A DNA stretch of 64,000 nucleotides from Streptomyces sp. KMM 9044 (GTDB lineage Bacteria > Actinomycetota > Actinomycetes > Streptomycetales > Streptomycetaceae): assembly GCF_024701375.2 (NCBI RefSeq), contig NZ_CP113910.1, forward strand, positions 6,882,001-6,946,000, written 5' to 3'. The number at the start of each line of letters is the position of its first letter. The first letter of the stretch is position 1. The translations under genes and the position numbers were made by a program. Positions 1-7,957 of the stretch are shown piece after piece. Below the pieces are notes generated by a model. That model saw only the letters and a program-made list of their open reading frames with translations. It had not been told where the DNA came from and searched no databases.

Positions 1-836
1 AGGGCGAGGGAGCGGCTGTGCGCGGGCCAGGCGATGTGGGTGACGACGGGAGGTGCGTCGGTCAGGGGGACGGCGGTGTGCTCGGCCCACAGCCAGGCGC
101 GGGCTGAGTCGGGGAAGACGGCCGCGGTGCGTCCGAGGGCGATCAGCTGGGCCAGTTGCGTCTGGTCGTGGATCTCGGGGCCCGGGCCGGGGGGATAGGT
201 GCCGTCGCGGGACCAGCGGGCGAGCGGAAGATCGGGGATGCTGGTGATGTCGGCCAGGGACAGAGTCCTGTGCGCCGCGAGAGGGTGCCCGGCGGGCAGA
301 ACGGCGATCTGCCCCTCGGTCATCAGTTCCTCGCTGTCGAACCCGGCGAGGGAGTTGAACGGCGCGTGCATGAGCGCCACATCCGCGCGGCCGTCGCGCA
401 GCATCTCTCCCTGCTCGCACGTACCGCTCGGCAGCACCTCGATCTCGGCGGCGCCGGGCTCGGCCGCGTAGGCGTCGAGGAGCTTGTGCAGCAGTTCGTG
501 GGACGCGCCGGCCTTCACCGCCAGCACCAGGCGGTTGCGGGGACCGCCAGGGCTGTCGGCGCCACCGGCGCGGCGGGCGCGGCGGGCGGCGGCGGCGGTC
601 GCGTCGAGGGCCGCGCGGCCCTCGTGCAGCAGCACCTCTCCGGCGCTGGTCAGAGCGACGCCGCGGCGGCTGCGGTCCAGCAGGCGAACACCAAGACGCC
701 GCTCGAGCTGCTGGATCGCCCGGGACAGCGGTGGCTGGGCCATGCCGAGGCGCTCGGCGGCGCGGCCGAAGTGCAGTTCCTCGGCAACAGCGACGAAGTA
801 CCTCAACTCACGGGTCTCCAAGGTGTCCACAGCCAC
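1..836 (-). CDS. LysR-family transcriptional regulator, C-terminus outside window
   Basis: Reads right to left from a GTG at 836 (a second in-frame GTG is at 830) and runs off the left edge with about 278 codons visible. The N-terminus reads RELRYFVAVAEELHFGRAAE, followed by MAQPPLSRAIQQLE, the helix-turn-helix of LysR regulators (residues about 20-45). The rest matches the periplasmic-binding-like effector domain in length and character. It is divergent from the aldo/keto reductase at 1045, and a LysR-type inverted repeat lies 13 bases upstream of its start. By LysR convention it probably autoregulates and controls the reductase. The effector is unknown. The family call is firm; only the last few residues are missing. 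Confidence 0.93.
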   Translation of the reverse strand, partial: MAVDTLETRELRYFVAVAEELHFGRAAERLGMAQPPLSRAIQQLERRLGVRLLDRSRRGVALTSAGEVLLHEGRAALDATAAAARRARRAGGADSPGGPRNRLVLAVKAGASHELLHKLLDAYAAEPGAAEIEVLPSGTCEQGEMLRDGRADVALMHAPFNSLAGFDSEELMTEGQIAVLPAGHPLAAHRTLSLADITSIPDLPLARWSRDGTYPPGPGPEIHDQTQLAQLIALGRTAAVFPDSARAWLWAEHTAVPLTDAPPVVTHIAWPAHSRSLA

Positions 837-848
837 AGCGTACTCCCG

Positions 849-867
849 TGATACCTGACGGGTATCA
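849..867. promoter_or_regulatory. LysR-type operator in the divergent intergenic region
   Basis: Perfect 7-bp inverted repeat TGATACC-N5-GGTATCA, containing ATAC-N7-GTAT, which fits the LysR T-N11-A box. It sits just upstream of the LysR start and about 180 bp upstream of the divergent reductase, the usual layout for an autoregulatory recognition site. Confidence 0.75.
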
Positions 868-1044
868 CAAGGCATCGGGTCGGTATTGGATGCGCCGCTC
901 GTCTGCGAGCGAACATCTACGGCATGGGCAAAGCGAAGTCCGCGCCGGTGACCGACCCAGACAGCGGCCCACGAAAAGCGGCGCATCGCGTGACACGCGG
1001 CCCTCTGTAACATCCCGCCCAGCAGAAAGACCAAAGACACAGCC

Positions 1045-1917
1045 ATGAACACACCCTCCACGTCATTGTCCGGCGGCACCTGGATGCTGGGCGATCTGAC
1101 CGTCACCCGTTTCGGCTACGGCGCCATGCAGCTCGCCGGCCCCGGGGTCATGGGCCCGCCCGCCGACCACGACGGTGCGCTCGCCGTCCTGCGCGAGGCC
1201 GCCGACCTGGGGATCACCCACATCGACACCGCCGGTGCCTACGGACCACGCGTCACCAACCAGCTGATCCGTGAAGCGCTGCACCCCTATCCCGCATCGC
1301 TGCACATCGTGACCAAGGTCGGCGCGGTCCGCGACCGACAGGGCGGCTGGCCCCCCGCCCGGCAGCCCGAAGACCTGCGCCGCGCCGTCCACGAGAACCT
1401 TGAGGACCTCGGCCTCGATGCGCTCGACGTGGTCAACCTCCGGCTCGGCGATGCCCAGGGGCCCCGGCCCGGCTCGCTCGCCGAGCCCTTCGAGGCCCTT
1501 GCCGAACTCCGGCAGCAGGGCCTGATCCGACACCTCGGAGTGAGCAACGCGACCGCGGAACAGGTCAGCGAGGCGCAGGCGATCGCACCGATCGTGTGCG
1601 TGCAGAACATGTACAACCTCGCCTACCGCCAGGACGACGAACTGATCGACGACCTCGCCGCCAAGAACATCGCCTACGTGCCGTTCTTCCCGCTCGGCGG
1701 CTTCACCCCGCTGCAGTCCTCGGAACTCTCCGCCGTGGCCGCCCGGCTGAACTCGACGCCGATGTCGGTCGCCCTGGCATGGCTGCTGCGGCGGTCGCCG
1801 AACATCCTGCTCATCCCCGGCACCTCGTCTGTGACGCACCTGCGCGAGAACGTCGCCGGCGTGGGACTTCCGCTCTCCGACGAGGAACTCGCCGAGTTGG
1901 ACAAGATCGGCCACTAG
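1045..1917 (+). CDS. Aldo/keto reductase
   Basis: A 290-residue protein of the aldo/keto reductase TIM-barrel family, normally reducing carbonyls with NADPH. Three of the four catalytic positions are visible: Asp61 and Tyr66 in HIDTAGAYG and Lys91 in VTKVG. The fourth, usually His, reads Asn131 (DVVNLRLG), a substitution I recall in a subgroup of actinobacterial oxidoreductases, so catalysis may be atypical. The C-terminal cofactor loop (LLIPGTSSVTHLREN) is intact. It is divergent from the LysR gene and is the likely target of that regulator. A strong palindrome lies 43 bases downstream. Substrate unknown. Confidence 0.93.
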   Translation: MNTPSTSLSGGTWMLGDLTVTRFGYGAMQLAGPGVMGPPADHDGALAVLREAADLGITHIDTAGAYGPRVTNQLIREALHPYPASLHIVTKVGAVRDRQGGWPPARQPEDLRRAVHENLEDLGLDALDVVNLRLGDAQGPRPGSLAEPFEALAELRQQGLIRHLGVSNATAEQVSEAQAIAPIVCVQNMYNLAYRQDDELIDDLAAKNIAYVPFFPLGGFTPLQSSELSAVAARLNSTPMSVALAWLLRRSPNILLIPGTSSVTHLRENVAGVGLPLSDEELAELDKIGH

Positions 1918-1960
1918 CAGGACCGAGGGCTGGCGGACGATGTGATGTAGGCAGCATGCT

Positions 1961-1986
1961 GCCGCCCGGTGGCGCCACCGGGCGGC
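1961..1986. terminator. Perfect 26-bp palindrome after the aldo/keto reductase
   Basis: Two 13-base arms, GCCGCCCGGTGGC and its exact complement, with no spacer, 43 bases after the reductase stop. It can form a GC-rich hairpin and is the likely terminator; there is no T-tract, as is common in this GC range. Confidence 0.6.
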
Positions 1987-2193
1987 TCCACTGCACCAGG
2001 GCCGAAGCTCAGCCAAGGACGGGAAGGCGGCGGCCTTGCCGCAGGTGACGGGGCCGCTTCGCGCACGGTCTCCGAGTCGTCCCCGCAGGTCGCCATCGGC
2101 CGTTCCGCAGGTAGCAGGGCGTTGTCTGCGGAAGGCTTCGGACCGGTCCCGCGACTGGCGCCTCGTCGGCCACCCACCAGGGCCGACAGATCC

Positions 2194-2559
2194 TCAGCGC
2201 CGGTTTTCGTTCCGATGCTCCTCAACCCCCAGGCCGGACATGTCGAGCACGAAGCGGTAACGGGCGTCGTTTAGCCGGAGGCGGCCGAGTGCCGTGTCCA
2301 CCTGTGACGACGGGAGCACTTCGATGTCGGCGGCGATTCAGTTGGCGGCGCAGAACCGGAGCATCTCGGCTGTCGAGGAGCGGCCTCCGCTGCCCGCGGA
2401 GCTGAGCTTCTTGCGGCCGACGAGCAGGTCCATGGTCTCGACGGTGACCGGGCCCAGGTACCCGAGGAGGCTGAGGGTGCCGTCCATCGCCACCAGCTTC
2501 AGGTACGGGGCGAGGTCGTGAGGTGCGGAGATGGTGTCGATGACGACGTCGACCCATCA
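2194..2559 (-). pseudogene. Remnant of a zinc-type alcohol dehydrogenase (C-terminal part)
   Basis: On the minus strand the sequence reads WVDVVIDTISAPHDLAPYL, then DGTLSLLGYLGPVTVETMDL, FGRK-like LVGRKKL, MLRFCAAN, and ends LNDARYRFVLDMSG near 2194. This is the NADP-binding and C-terminal part of YahK/AdhA-like alcohol dehydrogenases. Stop codons interrupt it at 2557-2559 (just before WVDVV) and 2338-2340 (after CAAN), and the zinc-binding N-terminal half is missing. It is a dead fragment. It abuts a Tn3 transposase scrap, suggesting that transposon activity broke it. Confidence 0.72.
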
Positions 2560-2666
2560 GGTCTCGATCTTCTGGAGCTGCACCTTGTGCGGGCAAGTGC
2601 CTCCAGCCGCCCGTAGCTCCCGGGCCTCGGCGTCGCTGAGGTGCTCTTCCCCGTACAGGCCGCGGA

Positions 2667-2864
2667 GGGGAGGCCCGCGCGCCGGAACCGCTGACCGGCC
2701 AGGTCCCGGAAGCAGGGCGCGAAGCGGTGGCCGAGCATCTTGAAGACGCCGCACACCATGTCGGAGTACGAGGCGTTGTCGGTGTTGACCATCTCCGGGC
2801 GCACGCCTCCGTCCTGATTCAGCAGGGTGTCCAGGACGCGCGAGGAGTCGCGCGGGGTACCGGG
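2667..2864 (-). pseudogene. Fragment of a Tn3-family transposase
   Basis: Minus-strand translation contains LDTLLNQDGGVRPEMVNTDN, ASYSDMVCGVFKMLGHRFAP and CFRDLAGQRFRRA, typical of the catalytic region of Tn3-family DDE transposases (TDxASYSDxVFGLF). Only about 65 residues of a roughly 1000-residue protein remain, and no terminal inverted repeats were found around it. Confidence 0.72.
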
Positions 2865-3128
2865 CACGGCCATCCGACCGGTCCCCGACGCCTGGTCGCG
2901 GACCGAGAGCGGTCTCACCGTCAACGGTTGTACCGCTGCGCGTGCCTGCTCCGCCCCGCCGGCCGGGGCAGCCGGTACCGCCTACCGTCTCCGTGCGGCC
3001 CTTCCCGTCCACGCGGGCGGTCGTTCCTCACGGAGTGGACTGCATCCGCTGCGCTGACAGGGTGCCGTCCGGCAGCCGGGGTGCGTGTTCGTTCGTATGG
3101 AAAGTGATCACGTGCTTACGTAGCATGC
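2865..3128. other. No gene seen between the Tn3 fragment and DUF6214
   Basis: All frames look random for this GC content and I found no conserved motif or strong hairpin. Just before 3129 the sequence is relatively AT-rich and probably holds the promoter of the next gene. Confidence 0.4.
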
Positions 3129-3764
3129 GTGCTTGAGGAATCTTTTCTCCATCTTTCCGATCGTTCTCCGGCGGACGGGGCGGTCTTCGTGTGGCCCGCC
3201 TGGGAGGTGCGGGAGGGCGAGCACGCGACCCGCTGGTTCCATGTGCGGCTCACCTTCGCCGACGGGGCCGGTGTGGAAGCGCTCGCCCTGGTGTCCGGGC
3301 TCTGCGTCTGTGTCGAGGACGTACGGGCCCGGCCCGCGTTGTCACTGGAGGACCTGGCGCTGTTCGCCGACTGGATCGAAGGGCCGCTCGCACGGGCGTG
3401 CGGTGCAGACGACGGGCCGGGCCCCGGCGACGGGGCGGCCGGTGTCGTGGCAGCCGGGATCGTGTCGGCCGCCGTCCCACCGACCGCCGGCGAAGCGGCA
3501 TCCGAGGGCGGCTCCGCCGTCCGGGCCCGGCCGCCCGGTGCGGGGGAGCCGAAGACGCGCAGCCGCGCGGTCCGGCCGCGGGAGCCCGTGGGGAGGCGCC
3601 TCGTGGCGCGGGAGTACCGCGCGGCCCAGGAGGAGGGAGCCGACCCGGTCCTCGCCGTGATGTGCGCGACCGGATACAGTCGGCGCGGAGCGCTCAGGGT
3701 CATCGGACGGGCTCGTGACGCGGGCCTGCTGACCCCGCGTCACACCCGGCGGGCGTCAGAGTAG
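3129..3764 (+). CDS. DUF6214-like protein of unknown function
   Basis: A 211-residue protein from a GTG start. The N-terminal 90 residues (VFVWPAWEV, RWFHVRLTFADG, LSLEDLALFADWIEGPLA) resemble Streptomyces proteins annotated DUF6214, from memory. A low-complexity Ala/Gly/Pro linker follows. The C-terminal 50 residues (LVAREYRAAQEEGADPVLAV to GYSRRGALRVIGRARDAGLL) look like a helix-turn-helix, so a DNA-binding role is possible but unproven. No good ribosome-binding site precedes the start, which is therefore uncertain. The stop overlaps the convergent DUF305 gene by 9 bp. Confidence 0.65.
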   Translation: MLEESFLHLSDRSPADGAVFVWPAWEVREGEHATRWFHVRLTFADGAGVEALALVSGLCVCVEDVRARPALSLEDLALFADWIEGPLARACGADDGPGPGDGAAGVVAAGIVSAAVPPTAGEAASEGGSAVRARPPGAGEPKTRSRAVRPREPVGRRLVAREYRAAQEEGADPVLAVMCATGYSRRGALRVIGRARDAGLLTPRHTRRASE

Positions 3765-4424
3765 GGAGCGCATCCGCGTGATCTCGCTCGTCTGCTGGGC
3801 GACCACGTCGTCGGCCATCTCCTCGACCTGAATGTTGTTGCCCTCCGACTTCACTCCCGTGGCCATGGCGATCGCCCCTTCGTGATGGGTGATCATCAGC
3901 GTGAGGAAGAGCTGGTCGAAGGCCTTCCCCTTGGCCGCGCGGAGGTTCTTGAGCTGGCCCGGGGTCGCCATCCCGGGCATCGTCGCGTGGTCGTGTCCGT
4001 GGGAGTGCCCGTCGGCCTCCTCGGACTTGCCGTGTCTCGTCAGCCAGCCCTCCATCGCCTTGATCTCGGGCTGTTGCGAGGCGGCGATCCGCTCGGCCAG
4101 TTTGACGATCTTCGTCGACTCGGCGCGGTCCGGGACGAGTTCTGTCATCTCCAGGGCCTGAGAGTGGTGCTCGATCATCATGCGGGAGTAGGAGACGTCC
4201 GCCGAGTTGGGGGAGTCGTCCTCGACGCGCTGCTCCGCCGCCTCCTCGGCCGACAGGGTCCGGTTCTGACCTCCGGGCTCGCCCGGCGCGATCACCGAGG
4301 GGCCGCCCGCCGAGGCCGGCCCGGCGTCGTCCGTATCGGAGTCGCAGCCCGTGATCCCGAGCACGGCCAGGGCGACCAGCCCGGTCGCGACGACGGACAC
4401 GCGTGACGCACGGTGGTGGAACAC
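3756..4424 (-). CDS. DUF305-domain lipoprotein
   Basis: A protein of about 222 residues. I chose the GTG at 4424 because AGGAGG lies 6-7 bases upstream and because it starts a clean lipoprotein signal (lipobox LGITGC, Cys27). The mature part contains two DUF305 units, each with a Met/His-rich helix: YSRMMIEHHSQALEM and LTLMITHHEGAIAMA. DUF305 is a ferritin-like helical fold often associated with metal, notably copper, handling outside the cell; the paired MxxHH motifs could be ligands (inference). It is divergent from the secreted LVIVD-repeat protein at 4615. The copper locus at 42-45 kb is not adjacent. Confidence 0.88.
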   Translation of the reverse strand: MFHHRASRVSVVATGLVALAVLGITGCDSDTDDAGPASAGGPSVIAPGEPGGQNRTLSAEEAAEQRVEDDSPNSADVSYSRMMIEHHSQALEMTELVPDRAESTKIVKLAERIAASQQPEIKAMEGWLTRHGKSEEADGHSHGHDHATMPGMATPGQLKNLRAAKGKAFDQLFLTLMITHHEGAIAMATGVKSEGNNIQVEEMADDVVAQQTSEITRMRSLL

Positions 4425-4538
4425 GGGACCTCCTGGGTCAGGCGGGTGGCACGATGCCTCGTGAGCGTTGACGACTGCCCTAGCACGCTTCCGCGCGGTA
4501 GTGATCAAAAAACTTCGTTGCGAGCATGTTGCCCACTG

Positions 4539-4566
4539 TTGATATGTGCATGCTCAGGACCATACT
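4539..4566 (+). promoter_or_regulatory. Likely promoter of the LVIVD-repeat gene
   Basis: TTGATA at 4539-4544 and CATACT at 4561-4566 with a 16-base spacer fit a vegetative promoter about 50 bases upstream of the start. A 7-bp inverted repeat GAGCATG/CATGCTC (4522-4528 and 4549-4555) overlaps it and could be an operator. Confidence 0.5.
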
Positions 4567-4614
4567 GCCGGAGCGGAACCCGTTCCGAGCTGAACGGAAC
4601 AAGGGAGGAAGACA

Positions 4615-6117
4615 GTGATCCTGTTCAATGTTCCCCGGCCCCGGCGCAGACGGCTGGGAGTTGCCGCGGCGGCCGGTGGGCTGCTGGCGGCGCTCCTGAC
4701 CGCCGCCCCGGCCGCGGCGACCCCCGACCCCGGGGACGCGCCGCCCGCTTCGAAGGAGATGTCGAAGAGCGCGCAGGCGCAAGCGCGCGAGGCCATCGCG
4801 GAGGGCGGGATACCCGCCCAGGACGAGATCGTCCACTCCGACAACATCCGTCACGTCGCTCACGTCCCCAAGGACGCGCTGACCGGCACCAATTCGGACC
4901 TGGCCTTCCAGGGCCGGTACGCCTTCGCCGGAAACTACGACGGCTTCACCATCTACGACATCAGCAACCCGAAGTTGCCGAAGACGGTGTCCCAGGTGCT
5001 GTGCCCCGGCTCCCAGAACGACATCTCCGTCTCCGGCGATCTGTTGTTCCTTTCCACCGACTCGTCGCGCAGCGACAGCAGTTGCAACAGCACCACGCAG
5101 CCGGTGACCGAGAAGTCCTCGTGGGAGGGCATGAAGGTCTTCGACATCAGCAACAAGCGCAACCCGCGCTACGTCGCCGCCGTCGAGACCGCCTGCGGCT
5201 CGCACACCCACTCGCTGGTGCCCGAGGGTAAGAACGTCTACGTGTACGTCTCCTCGTACTCGCCGAATGCCGCCTACCCCGACTGCCAGCCGCCGCACGA
5301 CGGAATCTCCGTCATCAAGGTGCCGCGCAAGGCCCCGCACAGGGCGGCCGTGGTCGGGTTCCCCGTACTGTTCCCCGGTGAGGGTCCCGACGGTGGCGGC
5401 AATCCGGGGGGGCCCACGAACCCGGGTGTCTCCAAGACCACGGGCTGCCACGACATCACCGTGCTGCCCTCCAAGGACCTGGCGGCCGGCGCCTGCATGG
5501 GTGACGGCATCCTGCTCTCCATCAAGGACCCCGAGCGCCCCAAGGTGATCGACCGGGTGCAGGACAACGTCAACTTCGCCTTCTGGCACTCGGCGACGTT
5601 CAACCAGCGGGCCGACAAGGTCGTGTTCACCGACGAGCTGGGCGGTGGCGGCGCCGCCACCTGCAACGCCGAGGTCGGACCGGACCGCGGTGCGGACGGC
5701 ATCTACGACGTCGTCGGCAAGGGCGACAAGCGCAAGCTCGTCTTCCGCAGCTACTTCAAGATCCCGCGTCACCAGGCGGACACCGAGAACTGCGTCGCCC
5801 ACAACGGCTCGCTGATCCCGGTCAAGGGCAAGGACCTCATGGTCCAGGCCTGGTACCAGGGTGGCGTCTCCGTCTGGGACTTCACCAACTCCTCGAAGCC
5901 GAAGGAGATCGCCTACTTCGAGCGGGGGCCGTTGAGCACCGACCAGCTCGTCACCGGCGGTTCGTGGTCGGCGTACTACTACAACGGCTACATCTACTCG
6001 AACGACATGGCCAAGGGCTTCGACGTCCTGAAGATCGACGACCGGCGCACGGATCCGGCCCGCTGGGTCAAGATGCGTGAGCTCAACGTGCAGACCCAGC
6101 CGGACTACTTCGACTGA
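4615..6117 (+). CDS. Secreted LVIVD-repeat (beta-propeller-like) protein
   Basis: A 500-residue protein starting at GTG 4615 with GGGAGGAAG just upstream. Residues 1-36 form a signal peptide (RRRR, hydrophobic core, ending APAAA). The mature protein has repeats of the LVIVD type (GRYAFAGNYDGFTIYDISNP, MKVFDISNKRNPRYVAAVET, VQAWYQGGVSVWDFTNSSKP), which build a surface-exposed propeller. Several Cys and His residues (TACGSHTHS, TGCHDITVL, ENCVAHNGS) may form disulfides or bind metal. It is divergent from the DUF305 lipoprotein, and both act outside the membrane. Function unknown. The 3' end overlaps the convergent TetR gene by 13 bp. Confidence 0.85.
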   Translation: MILFNVPRPRRRRLGVAAAAGGLLAALLTAAPAAATPDPGDAPPASKEMSKSAQAQAREAIAEGGIPAQDEIVHSDNIRHVAHVPKDALTGTNSDLAFQGRYAFAGNYDGFTIYDISNPKLPKTVSQVLCPGSQNDISVSGDLLFLSTDSSRSDSSCNSTTQPVTEKSSWEGMKVFDISNKRNPRYVAAVETACGSHTHSLVPEGKNVYVYVSSYSPNAAYPDCQPPHDGISVIKVPRKAPHRAAVVGFPVLFPGEGPDGGGNPGGPTNPGVSKTTGCHDITVLPSKDLAAGACMGDGILLSIKDPERPKVIDRVQDNVNFAFWHSATFNQRADKVVFTDELGGGGAATCNAEVGPDRGADGIYDVVGKGDKRKLVFRSYFKIPRHQADTENCVAHNGSLIPVKGKDLMVQAWYQGGVSVWDFTNSSKPKEIAYFERGPLSTDQLVTGGSWSAYYYNGYIYSNDMAKGFDVLKIDDRRTDPARWVKMRELNVQTQPDYFD

Positions 6118-6920
6118 CCTTCAGGCTCGGGACGACGGGCGGGTGCCGAAGACTCCGGCGCCGCCCCGGTCGCGAAGAACCGTGACACATCCGTCCGGTC
6201 CGGCGCGTCCCTGCCGCCCGCCCCCTCCGGGCCGGGTGTTTTGTCCGAGTGGTTCGGTCCGTCCGTCCGGCCCCCGTCCTCGGGCCGGTCCGGCGGACTC
6301 GTCGCACCCGTCCCGCCGGGCACCTCGGTGTCCGGCGGGACACCGAGTTCCCAGTCCAGCCGGTACCGCTGGAACAACTCCTCGCGCAGCACCGTGACGG
6401 GCATCGGCACACCTGGCACCAGCGCCGAGTACACGGCACCCATCAACAGGGCGCGCAGCATCGGATAGTCGCTGCCTACCTGCGTCGAGCCGTACCGGGC
6501 GACGGTGTCGCTCAGCAGTTCCGCCAGCCGCCGCTGCTCGGGGCAGGGCAGGAAACCCTCGGCCTGCAGCAGCCCGGCCATGTGCTGGCGCATCAGTACG
6601 GGACGGTCCCGGGCCAGGCCCAAAATCGCGTCGATGACCCGCGCCATCCGCTCCCGCCCGTCGTCGGTACGCGGTTCTTGTTCCAGCGCCTCCTCGAGCG
6701 TCCGGTGCATCAGGCGGTGCACGGCGGACTGCACCAACTGGCGCTTCCCCGGGAAGTAGTACGACACCAGGCCCCGCGCGGAACCCGCTCGGTCGGCGAT
6801 GTCGCCGAGCGTCGTCGCGTCGTAGCCGCGCTCGCTCACCAGCTCCACGGCGGCCTGCAGAAGCCGCTCCTTCGAACGCCTTCGCAACTCTTCATTGACC
6901 GAGGCGCTACGCGGGGACAT
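6105..6920 (-). CDS. TetR-family transcriptional regulator
   Basis: A protein of about 271 residues, started at ATG 6920 because AGGAG lies 6 bases upstream; an in-frame ATG at 6953 has no such site. Residues 17-60 are the TetR helix-turn-helix (LLQAAVELVSERGYDATTLG, IADRAGSARGLVSYYFPGKR). The ligand domain follows. The last 75 or so residues are Pro/Gly/Asp-rich and probably disordered, making it longer than usual. A palindrome overlapping its probable -10 suggests autorepression. The adjacent PAP2 gene lies upstream in the same orientation. Target and ligand unknown. Confidence 0.9.
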   Translation of the reverse strand: MSPRSASVNEELRRRSKERLLQAAVELVSERGYDATTLGDIADRAGSARGLVSYYFPGKRQLVQSAVHRLMHRTLEEALEQEPRTDDGRERMARVIDAILGLARDRPVLMRQHMAGLLQAEGFLPCPEQRRLAELLSDTVARYGSTQVGSDYPMLRALLMGAVYSALVPGVPMPVTVLREELFQRYRLDWELGVPPDTEVPGGTGATSPPDRPEDGGRTDGPNHSDKTPGPEGAGGRDAPDRTDVSRFFATGAAPESSAPARRPEPEGQSK

Positions 6921-6933
6921 GCTGGACTCCTGC

Positions 6934-6958
6934 GTTGACTGGCTGGCAGCCAACTATA
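6934..6958 (-). promoter_or_regulatory. Probable TetR autoregulatory operator and -10 element
   Basis: Near-perfect inverted repeat GTTGACTG-N5-CAGCCAAC (one mismatch) at 6934-6954, 14 bases upstream of the TetR start. It overlaps TATAGT read on the minus strand at 6953-6958, a good -10. A repressor bound here would block transcription of its own gene. Confidence 0.55.
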
Positions 6959-7007
6959 CTCAGCGCGTCCGGTCGGGCTCCTCGTGGGTCCACGCCGGGC
7001 TGCCGTC

Positions 7008-7040
7008 CTCCTCGGGCGGCGCGGGGGATCGCCCGAGGAG
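7008..7040 (-). terminator. Terminator downstream of PAP2
   Basis: Perfect 11-bp stem CTCCTCGGGCG/CGCCCGAGGAG with an 11-base loop, about 80 bases past the stop of the minus-strand PAP2 gene. Confidence 0.6.
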
Positions 7041-7116
7041 AGCGGCGGCACGGCACGGGTCCTTTCGCCCAGGACACAGGACCGCCGGACCAGCGGGACG
7101 CCGGCGCCTCTCACGG

Positions 7117-7803
7117 TCACGGGTGCCGTTGACCGTGGACCCGTACCCCCACGACCACGACCACGACGCCGAGGAGCCAGCCGCCGAGCACGTCCGTGGG
7201 CCAGTGGACGCCGAGCCAGACGCGGGTGAGGCCGACGCCGCTGACCGAGAGTGCCGCCAGGGTCACGGCCCAGCCCCACAGGGCCCGGTCCGCCCCGTGC
7301 CGGTGCAGCAGCCACAGCAGGAGACCGAAGGCGACGGTGGCGGTCATGGCGTGGCCCGAAGGGAACGCCGCGTAGTGGGCCGAGTCCACCGGGTCCGGCC
7401 ACACGGGGCGGGCGCGGCCCACCACCGCTTTCAGGACCTGCTGCACCGTGGTCCCCACGGCGCACGTCACCACCAGCCACACCGCGGTCCACCGGGCCGC
7501 ATACCGGTACCACAGCAGCAGCGCGACCGCTCCGCACAGCACGCGCATGGTCCATGGGTCCCAGACCCAGTCCGTCAGGACACGGGCCGCCTGCGTCAGC
7601 CCCGGCTCGTCGACCGCCCAGCGGTGGACGGCCGAGGCGATGCCGCGGTCCAGTCCGGTCAGCGGGCGCCATTCAGCGGCGACCAGGATCAGCAGCAGGA
7701 CCGAGCACACGGCCGGAACGCCGAGGAGAGCGGCGGACGGCCGGTGCTCCGGTGGACGGGGCGGTGGCCCGAGGCCGAGGGGAGAGATGTGGGGGGAGGC
7801 CAT
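7117..7803 (-). CDS. PAP2-superfamily membrane phosphatase
   Basis: A 228-residue integral membrane protein with about five to six hydrophobic segments. The three motifs of the acid phosphatase family are complete: KAVVGRARP (Lys125, Arg132), PSGH (148-151) and TRVWLGVHWPTDV (Arg194, His200, Asp204). Such enzymes remove phosphate from lipid phosphates such as phosphatidate or undecaprenyl diphosphate at the outer membrane face. Substrate cannot be told from sequence. The M56 peptidase lies 154 bp upstream in the same orientation. Confidence 0.9.
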   Translation of the reverse strand: MASPHISPLGLGPPPRPPEHRPSAALLGVPAVCSVLLLILVAAEWRPLTGLDRGIASAVHRWAVDEPGLTQAARVLTDWVWDPWTMRVLCGAVALLLWYRYAARWTAVWLVVTCAVGTTVQQVLKAVVGRARPVWPDPVDSAHYAAFPSGHAMTATVAFGLLLWLLHRHGADRALWGWAVTLAALSVSGVGLTRVWLGVHWPTDVLGGWLLGVVVVVVGVRVHGQRHP

Positions 7804-7957
7804 ACAGCGATCTTCGCCGACCCCGGGGGCCCGGAGCCAGTTCCTCGACCGCCGGCAGCCTCATGGGTCCGGCCGTCCTCCGTCCCCCCGCTCCGGCGCC
7901 CCGCGCTTCCGGCGCCCGCCGGATCCCGTGTCCTTGGCAGGACCCGCCGGGCAGGCC

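Noticed and set aside
53..851. Long plus-strand open frames across the first 850 bases
   Set aside because: They are antisense shadows of the LysR gene, which has a clear helix-turn-helix; the plus-strand translations have no motif.
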